Assembly: GCA_000715635.1 (NCBI GenBank)
Contig: KL569181.1
Location: 61,938-68,458, forward strand
From: Streptomyces violaceus
GTDB lineage: Bacteria > Actinomycetota > Actinomycetes > Streptomycetales > Streptomycetaceae
DNA: 6,521 nt
Direction: 5' to 3'
The first letter of the stretch is position 1; every line of letters starts with the position of its first letter. A model generated the notes under the pieces. The model made no database searches, was not told the origin of the DNA, and worked only from the letters and a program-made list of their open reading frames with translations. Of the stretch, positions 5,502 to 6,521 are shown in pieces. The position numbers and the translations under genes were made by a program.

Positions 5502-6409
5502 ATCGACCACCCGGCGGCGATGGCGGCGACCTCGGCGCGCTCGCTCTGAGGCAGCGGCTTGCTCGGCGGCCGGACCTCGCGGCGGCACAGGCCGAGGGAG
5601 GCGAGGGCCTCCTTGACGACGGTGACGTTGTTGGCCGAGCCGCTGTCGGCGCGCAGTTCCTCGAAGCGGCGGATCTGCTCCCAGACCTTCATGGCGGCCG
5701 GGTAGTCGCCGGAACGCAGCGCCTCGATCATGTTCAGGGAGACGGCGGGTGCGACGTTGACGAGCCCCGAGGTAAAGCCGGTGGCGCCCGCGGAGAAGTA
5801 GGAGGGGGCGTACGGCTCGGCGAGGCCCGCCACCCAGACGAACCGCTCCAGCCCGGCGTCCCGTGCGAAGGCGGCGAACCTGGCGGCGTCCGGGACGGCG
5901 TACTTCACGCCGATGACGTTCGGGCAGGCGTCGGCGAGTTCGGCGAGCCGGGCGCCGGTGAGCTGCGGGTTGCGGACGTACGGGACGACGCCCAGCTCGG
6001 GCACGGCCTCGGCGATGGCACGGTGGTAGTCCACCCAGCCGGCCTGCGAGACGTACGGGTGGACGGGCTGGTGGACCATCACCATCTGGGCGCCGCTCTC
6101 GCGGGCGTGCCGGGCGGTGGCGACCGCGGTGGGCACGTCGTGCCCGACCCCGACCAGGACGGCGGCCCGGTCCCCGGCCTCGTCCATGGTCAACTCGGTG
6201 ACCAGGCGGCGCTCTTCGGGGGTCAGGGCGTAGAACTCGCCGGTGTTGCCGTTCGGGGTGAGGGTCGTGATGCCGCCGTCGAGCAGACGGCGCAGCAGGG
6301 CCCGGTAGGTGTCCTGTGCGACGGAGCCGTCCTCGGCGAACGGGGTCACCGGGATCGCCACCACGTCGGCCAGGGCCGCCCGCTGGGTCTCGAACGCCAC
6401 GCTGCTCAT
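5498..6409 (-). CDS. DapA/NanA-superfamily Schiff-base aldolase or dehydratase, probably for a 2-keto-3-deoxy sugar acid
   Basis: A 303-residue (beta/alpha)8 barrel of the dihydrodipicolinate synthase family, of standard length. Key residues are present: the GNTGE carboxylate-binding loop at 54-58, catalytic Y144 in VVPYVRNPQLTG, and Schiff-base K169 in VIGVKYA. It is unlikely to make lysine precursors: after the tyrosine, DapA has N-x-P-x-R-T-G, but here the stretch is one residue longer and Leu precedes TG in place of the substrate-binding Arg. Relatives with such changes include 2-keto-3-deoxygluconate/galactonate aldolases, 2-keto-3-deoxy-L-arabonate dehydratase and 5-dehydro-4-deoxyglucarate dehydratase. 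Coupling to the sugar-acid dehydratase (ATGA, 5498-5501) suggests it takes that enzyme's product, either cleaving it to pyruvate plus an aldehyde or dehydrating it. ATG at 6409 overlaps the regulator stop; AGGAAGG lies six bases upstream. Confidence 0.88.
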   Translation of the reverse strand: MSSVAFETQRAALADVVAIPVTPFAEDGSVAQDTYRALLRRLLDGGITTLTPNGNTGEFYALTPEERRLVTELTMDEAGDRAAVLVGVGHDVPTAVATARHARESGAQMVMVHQPVHPYVSQAGWVDYHRAIAEAVPELGVVPYVRNPQLTGARLAELADACPNVIGVKYAVPDAARFAAFARDAGLERFVWVAGLAEPYAPSYFSAGATGFTSGLVNVAPAVSLNMIEALRSGDYPAAMKVWEQIRRFEELRADSGSANNVTVVKEALASLGLCRREVRPPSKPLPQSERAEVAAIAAGWSI

Positions 6410-6521
6410 TGCTGACCTTCCTGTTCCAGTCCTGCCTCGGGGAAAGCGCGCTGCACGAAGGACGCGATGTGGGAGTGGAGGGCGCGGGCCGCGCCCTCGG
6501 CGTCGCCGTCGAGGGCGAGCC
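6406..6521 (-). CDS. Probable GntR-family (FadR/FCD type) regulator, C-terminal end only
   Basis: Only the last 37 residues and the TGA stop are in the window. They read as one open frame with normal high-GC third positions and begin LALDGDAEGAARALHSHI. A GDAEGA-x-x-AL-x-x-HI pattern followed by a short charged tail is typical of the final helices of the FCD ligand-binding domain in FadR-subfamily GntR regulators, which often bind organic or sugar acids. The DNA-binding domain lies outside the window, so the assignment rests on a short stretch and could be wrong. The stop overlaps the next start (ATGA, 6406-6409), so it is co-translated with the aldolase. If correct, it is the likely local repressor, responding to a sugar acid of this pathway. 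Confidence 0.6.
   Translation of the reverse strand, partial: LALDGDAEGAARALHSHIASFVQRAFPEAGLEQEGQQ

Noticed and set aside
3696..5549. Long plus-strand open frame opposite the dehydratase
   Set aside because: No family motif; it mirrors the low stop-codon frequency opposite a GC-rich gene.
1671..6409. TTA codons that would make genes depend on the bldA tRNA
   Set aside because: The TAA triplets found on the plus strand (3039, 4057, 5773) are out of frame with the genes; no in-frame TTA was found.

Overview
The window looks like chromosome of a high-GC actinomycete, most probably Streptomyces or a close relative. The sequence is very GC-rich, nearly all codons end in G or C, GTG starts occur, and no in-frame TTA codon is seen. 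A MalF/MalG-type permease pair without its own ATPase also fits that group, where carbohydrate importers often share one ATPase. The genus is inferred, not proven.

Every gene reads on the minus strand, so the order of expression runs from high to low coordinates. Block A (6521 to 3771) holds the tail of a probable GntR/FadR-type regulator, a DapA-fold aldolase/dehydratase, and an IlvD/Edd-family sugar-acid dehydratase. Block B (3499 to 1) holds two ABC sugar permeases, a secreted family-1 pectate lyase that closely matches Bacillus subtilis Pel, and the first 130 residues of a Gfo/Idh/MocA-family dehydrogenase. Within each block every gene overlaps the next by exactly four bases (ATGA or GTGA), so each block is very probably one translationally coupled operon.

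The only gene-free stretch is 3500 to 3770. It holds a 28-bp dyad with an AAGCGCTT core, placed like an operator of block B, a shorter GTGGAAC-centred dyad, and a low-complexity, repeat-rich tract of 95 bases with no A on the plus strand.

A coherent reading is a pectin-use locus. The lyase cuts polygalacturonate outside the cell, the permeases import the oligosaccharides, and block A plus the oxidoreductase process a pectin-derived sugar or sugar acid by a non-phosphorylated, Entner-Doudoroff-like route: oxidation, dehydration to a 2-keto-3-deoxy acid, then aldol cleavage or a second dehydration. The exact sugar (galacturonate, arabinose, rhamnose or galactose derived) cannot be settled from the sequence. 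The substrate-binding protein and ATPase of the importer are not in the window. The parts are familiar families; no wholly new system is evident, and the unusual features are the gene combination and the intergenic region.
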